NCBI GenBank assembly: GCA_002256345.1
Contig: NKIY01000008.1
Location: 124,001-188,000, forward strand
From: Bradyrhizobiaceae bacterium PARB1
Lineage (GTDB): Bacteria; Pseudomonadota; Alphaproteobacteria; Rhizobiales; Xanthobacteraceae
DNA: 64,000 bases
Direction of reading: 5' to 3'
Within the stretch, counting starts at the first letter, position 1. Every line of letters starts with the position of its first letter. The notes beneath the pieces are model-generated. The model had not been told where the DNA came from. It saw only the letters and a list, made by a program, of their open reading frames with translations, and did no database searches. Positions 61,669 to 64,000 of this stretch are shown here, one piece after another. Made by a program: the position numbers and the translations under genes.

Positions 61669-62450
61669 TTGCGCACCTCCGCGATTTTCAGACGCAGCTC
61701 GTGCACGATGTCGCCGAATTCCTTGTCATAGGTGACTTCGAGATCGCGCGGCCGCGCAAAGTCGACCGGCTTGATCTGTACGATGTGGCCCGGGCGCGCG
61801 CTCATGACATAAATATTGTCCGCGAGGAACGCGGCTTCGCGCAAATCGTGCGTGACCAGGATCACTGTAAACCTGAGACGCTGCCAGAGATCGCGCAGCA
61901 CGCACCAGAGCTCCTCGCGCGTGAAGGCATCCAGCGCGGCGAACGGCTCGTCCAGCATGAGCAACGCCGGCTCATGGATCAGTGAGCGGCACAGCGAGAC
62001 GCGCTGCTGCATGCCGCCGGAGAGTTCCCAGGGATAACGATCGCCAAAACCTGCGAGGCCGACAGTGGTGAGCAACTGCTCGGCCTTGGCGCGAAACTCG
62101 GCTTTCCTGGAACGGAATTGCGACCGATAGGGCTCGACGATTTCCAGCGGCAGCAGCACATTGTCGATGACCTTGCGCCACGGCAGCAGATTGGCGTGCT
62201 GGAATGCCATGCCGGCCATCTTGACCGGGCCCGTCACTTCCTTGCCATCGATGGCGATGGTGCCGGCCGTCGGCTTGTGCAGGCCGGTGACCAGCCGCAT
62301 CAAGCTGGATTTTCCGCAACCGGACGGCCCGACCACCGCAGCGAATTCGCCGCGCGCGATCTTCAACGTCGTATCCTGAAGGGCAGTGATCTCGCCGCTG
62401 GCGCCGCGATATTTCAGGGTGACGCCATCGATGTCGACGAACGTATCCAT
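61665..62450 (-). CDS. ABC transporter ATP-binding protein (NitT/TauT type)
   Basis: Cytoplasmic ATPase of 261 aa: Walker A GPSGCGKSS, Q-loop AFQHANLLPWRKV (the LLPW motif common to NitT/TauT ATPases), signature LSGGMQQRVSLCRSL, Walker B LLMLDEPFAALDA, and H-loop VTHDLREA. It lies 33 nt after the substrate-binding protein gene and overlaps the permease gene, so all three form one operon. Confidence 0.94.
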   Translation of the reverse strand: MDTFVDIDGVTLKYRGASGEITALQDTTLKIARGEFAAVVGPSGCGKSSLMRLVTGLHKPTAGTIAIDGKEVTGPVKMAGMAFQHANLLPWRKVIDNVLLPLEIVEPYRSQFRSRKAEFRAKAEQLLTTVGLAGFGDRYPWELSGGMQQRVSLCRSLIHEPALLMLDEPFAALDAFTREELWCVLRDLWQRLRFTVILVTHDLREAAFLADNIYVMSARPGHIVQIKPVDFARPRDLEVTYDKEFGDIVHELRLKIAEVRK

Positions 62451-62483
62451 GCGTGTCTGACCCGACCTTTTGTCTTGCCGGGA

Positions 62484-63500
62484 TCAGAGCTTGCGTTCGC
62501 CGGCCGGCGGCAGATAGTCCGACGTGAACAGATCGCCCGCCTTCGGCTTCGGATTCTTGAACTCGTAGGTTACCGCGATCTGCTCGATGGCCTCGCCCAT
62601 ACGCTTCTCATCGATGCCGCCGACACCATTCGCCTTCACCCACGGGGTGATGAAATTGTCCTTCAGCGACATCTTGAGGCGCGCCAGCTCGATTTTCTCG
62701 TCGGCCGTCTCGTTACGCTTCATCACCGACTTGATAGCCGCATCCGGATCCTTCGCCGTCTCTATGATGCCCTTGATGGTGGCGCGGACGAAGCCGGCGA
62801 CGGCCTTGGGATTGGCCTTTGCAAATTCCGGATTGACCATGATGGCATTGCCGTACAGCACCACGCCATAATCCGACATCAACATCACCTTGATGTCCTT
62901 CTCGGCGATGCCCTTGGCCATCAGGTTGAAGTAGGACGAGAAGGAAAAGCCCGTGATCGCATCGACCTTGCCGTCGGCGAGCATCGGCTCGCGCACGGGG
63001 AAGCCGACATTCTCGATCTTCACCTTGCTGTCGTCGATCTTGTTCTCCTTCACAAAGGCCTTCCACTGCGCAAAAGCGCCGTCCGGCGCGGGAGCGCCGA
63101 GTACTTTGCCTTCAAGGTCCTTCGGCGCATTGATGCCGGTCTTGGCGATGGAGACGATGGAAAATGGCGGCACGTCATAGACCATCGCGATGGCCTTGAC
63201 GTCCTTGTCCGGATTCTGGTCGCGGAAGCGCGCCAATGAATTGATGTCGAAGAAGCCGAGCGGATAGGTGCCGGCGGCGACGCGGGCGATGCCGGCGACC
63301 GAACCGGGGCCGCTGTCGATCGTCACGTCGAGGCCTTCAGCCTTGTAATAGCCCTTGTCGAGCGCGACGAAATAGGGTGCAGACGGCCCCTCGAATTTCC
63401 AGTCGAGCGCGAATTTGACAGCGGTCTGCGCTCCGGCCGACACGATCGATGCCATCAGCGCGGCGCCAGCGATTGCACCCAGACCCAGCTTTCGAAGCAT
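62484..63500 (-). CDS. ABC transporter substrate-binding protein (NMT1/THI5-like)
   Basis: Periplasmic binding protein of 338 aa with a signal peptide (GAIAGAALMASIVSAGA, cut before QTAV). SsuA/THI5-like domain: VKFALDWKFEGPSAPYFVALDKGYYKAEGLDV, GSVAGIARVAAGTYPLGFFDINSLARFR, KDLEGKVLGAPAPDGAF. Related proteins bind pyrimidine precursors of thiamine, riboflavin, nitrate or sulfonates, and the ligand cannot be told here. AAGGA lies 8 nt before the ATG. First gene of the importer operon. Confidence 0.92.
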   Translation of the reverse strand: MLRKLGLGAIAGAALMASIVSAGAQTAVKFALDWKFEGPSAPYFVALDKGYYKAEGLDVTIDSGPGSVAGIARVAAGTYPLGFFDINSLARFRDQNPDKDVKAIAMVYDVPPFSIVSIAKTGINAPKDLEGKVLGAPAPDGAFAQWKAFVKENKIDDSKVKIENVGFPVREPMLADGKVDAITGFSFSSYFNLMAKGIAEKDIKVMLMSDYGVVLYGNAIMVNPEFAKANPKAVAGFVRATIKGIIETAKDPDAAIKSVMKRNETADEKIELARLKMSLKDNFITPWVKANGVGGIDEKRMGEAIEQIAVTYEFKNPKPKAGDLFTSDYLPPAGERKL

Positions 63501-63535
63501 CGAGCAAATCCTTTGTGATCAAATCTCGGGCGCAG

Positions 63536-63556
63536 GCTAGCACAGGCCGTGCCAGC
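63536..63556. promoter_or_regulatory. Inverted repeat upstream of the importer operon
   Basis: GCTAGCAC and GTGCCAGC pair at 7 of 8 positions around a 5-nt spacer, 36 nt upstream of the binding-protein ATG. Possible operator of the importer operon. Confidence 0.4.
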
Positions 63557-63663
63557 CGTGGCGAGGAGGATTTGCCAGAGCCACAGTAATATGCAGGTGC
63601 AGCTGCGCCCAACAGGGGCATACTGCACATCACTTGGGCGATTCGATCAGTTTAGGCATCCAA

Positions 63664-64000
63664 CTAACGTGATAACAGGATCGGAATCGTCGCATTGCGA
63701 AGGATCGATCCCGTTGCCGAGCCGAATACGAATTCCGTGATCTTCGACTGTCCGAACGCGCCCATGACAATGAGATCCGCATCGATCTCGACGCTGTTCG
63801 ACAGGATGAGCGCACCTGCATCATTTCCCTTCAGGTTGTCGAGAGTAACCCGCACGCCATACCGGGCGAGATGCCGGGAGATGTCCGTCCCGGGATCCTC
63901 ACCCAGCAGGCGATTGATCTTGGCTTCCGGCACGACGACGACATGGACATCCTCGGCCTGAACGAGCAGCGGGATCGCATCGGAAACCGCCCGGGTGGCT
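63664..64000 (-). CDS. Universal stress protein, C-terminal part (5' end outside window)
   Basis: The frame is open to the last base of the window, so the true start is beyond it. About 111 residues are visible (ATRAVSDAIPLLVQAEDVHVVVVPEAKINRLL... ending NATIPILLSR). It contains the Usp ATP-loop form G-x2-G-x9-G-(S/T), GAFGQSKITEFVFGSATGSILRN, with IDADLIVM before it. The pattern fits the second domain of a tandem Usp. It precedes the NMT1-type operon by 163 nt. Confidence 0.85.
   Translation of the reverse strand, partial: ATRAVSDAIPLLVQAEDVHVVVVPEAKINRLLGEDPGTDISRHLARYGVRVTLDNLKGNDAGALILSNSVEIDADLIVMGAFGQSKITEFVFGSATGSILRNATIPILLSR

Noticed and set aside
63501-63663. TPP riboswitch upstream of the NMT1-type operon
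   Set aside because: I could not find the CTGAGA and ACC-GA boxes in correct order; only a short inverted repeat is visible.
1-64000. CRISPR arrays, prophage, insertion sequences, tRNA or rRNA genes
   Set aside because: No regularly spaced direct repeats, transposase or phage proteins, or recognisable tRNA/rRNA sequences were seen; a tRNA scan would be needed to be certain.

Overview
The window is a 64 kb piece of a GC-rich alphaproteobacterial chromosome, most likely family Nitrobacteraceae (Bradyrhizobium / Rhodopseudomonas / Tardiphaga / Afipia group). The main evidence is an Irr iron regulator with a GCPWHDV heme motif and a triple-His cluster beside fabA-fabB, a Mur-type Fur next to tsaB-rimI, the block miaB-phoH-ybeY-corC-lnt, ftsY-yciB, a BclA/YddA-like peptide transporter, and several intergenic palindromic repeat families of the kind common in that family. 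No rRNA, tRNA, CRISPR array, insertion sequence or prophage was recognised. Almost all of the sequence is chromosomal and gene-dense.

Layout. 1-3.2 kb: truncated serine-glyoxylate aminotransferase, an MFS carrier coupled to a secreted PRC-barrel protein. 3.2-8.7 kb: carbohydrate genes (glycogen-debranching-type glucosidase, ABC exporter, divergent GT4 glycosyltransferase). 8.8-15.6 kb: CPA1 Na+/H+ antiporter, SDR, a 59-aa membrane protein, flavin disulfide reductase, GST-like protein, MFS carrier. 15.7-24.6 kb: a redox group with two molybdopterin enzymes, an Old Yellow Enzyme, a GMC oxidoreductase and an alpha-methylacyl-CoA racemase. A perfect 25-bp palindrome sits in the divergent promoter of this group. 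24.8-32.4 kb: adenosine kinase, murJ, trpS, a universal stress protein, NfuA-type Fe-S carrier, and a soluble chemoreceptor with three tandem PAS repeats.

32.8-42.6 kb is a co-directional housekeeping run: tsaB-rimI-fur/mur-HAD-miaB-phoH-ybeY-corC-lnt, then a XRE regulator and trmB, with many 1-4 nt overlaps that imply translational coupling. 42.7-52.9 kb: 2-hydroxyacid dehydrogenase, secreted SH3 protein plus SGNH hydrolase, irr, fabA-fabB, RluA-type pseudouridine synthase, ftsY, yciB, enoyl-CoA hydratase with divergent TetR, and a Tat-exported Mn/Fe superoxide dismutase. 53-64 kb: proline-rich OmpA-family protein, pyridoxamine-oxidase-like stress protein with a coupled proline-rich peptide, MAPEG protein, BclA/YddA-like ABC transporter, hybrid histidine kinase, a NitT/TauT-type ABC importer with a THI5/NMT1-like binding protein, and a tandem universal stress protein cut by the window end.

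The strongest signals beyond ordinary gene content are regulatory or repetitive: three copies of a ~125-bp triple-hairpin element, a second family with TGTCGTCCCGG ends, the OYE/FdhF-like palindrome, a TetR operator, an irr promoter whose -35 overlaps TGC-type hexamers possibly bound by Mur, and an exact 122-residue PAS triplication. I did not find a convincing wholly new multi-gene system. The best candidates for follow-up are the palindrome-controlled redox pair and the repeat families.
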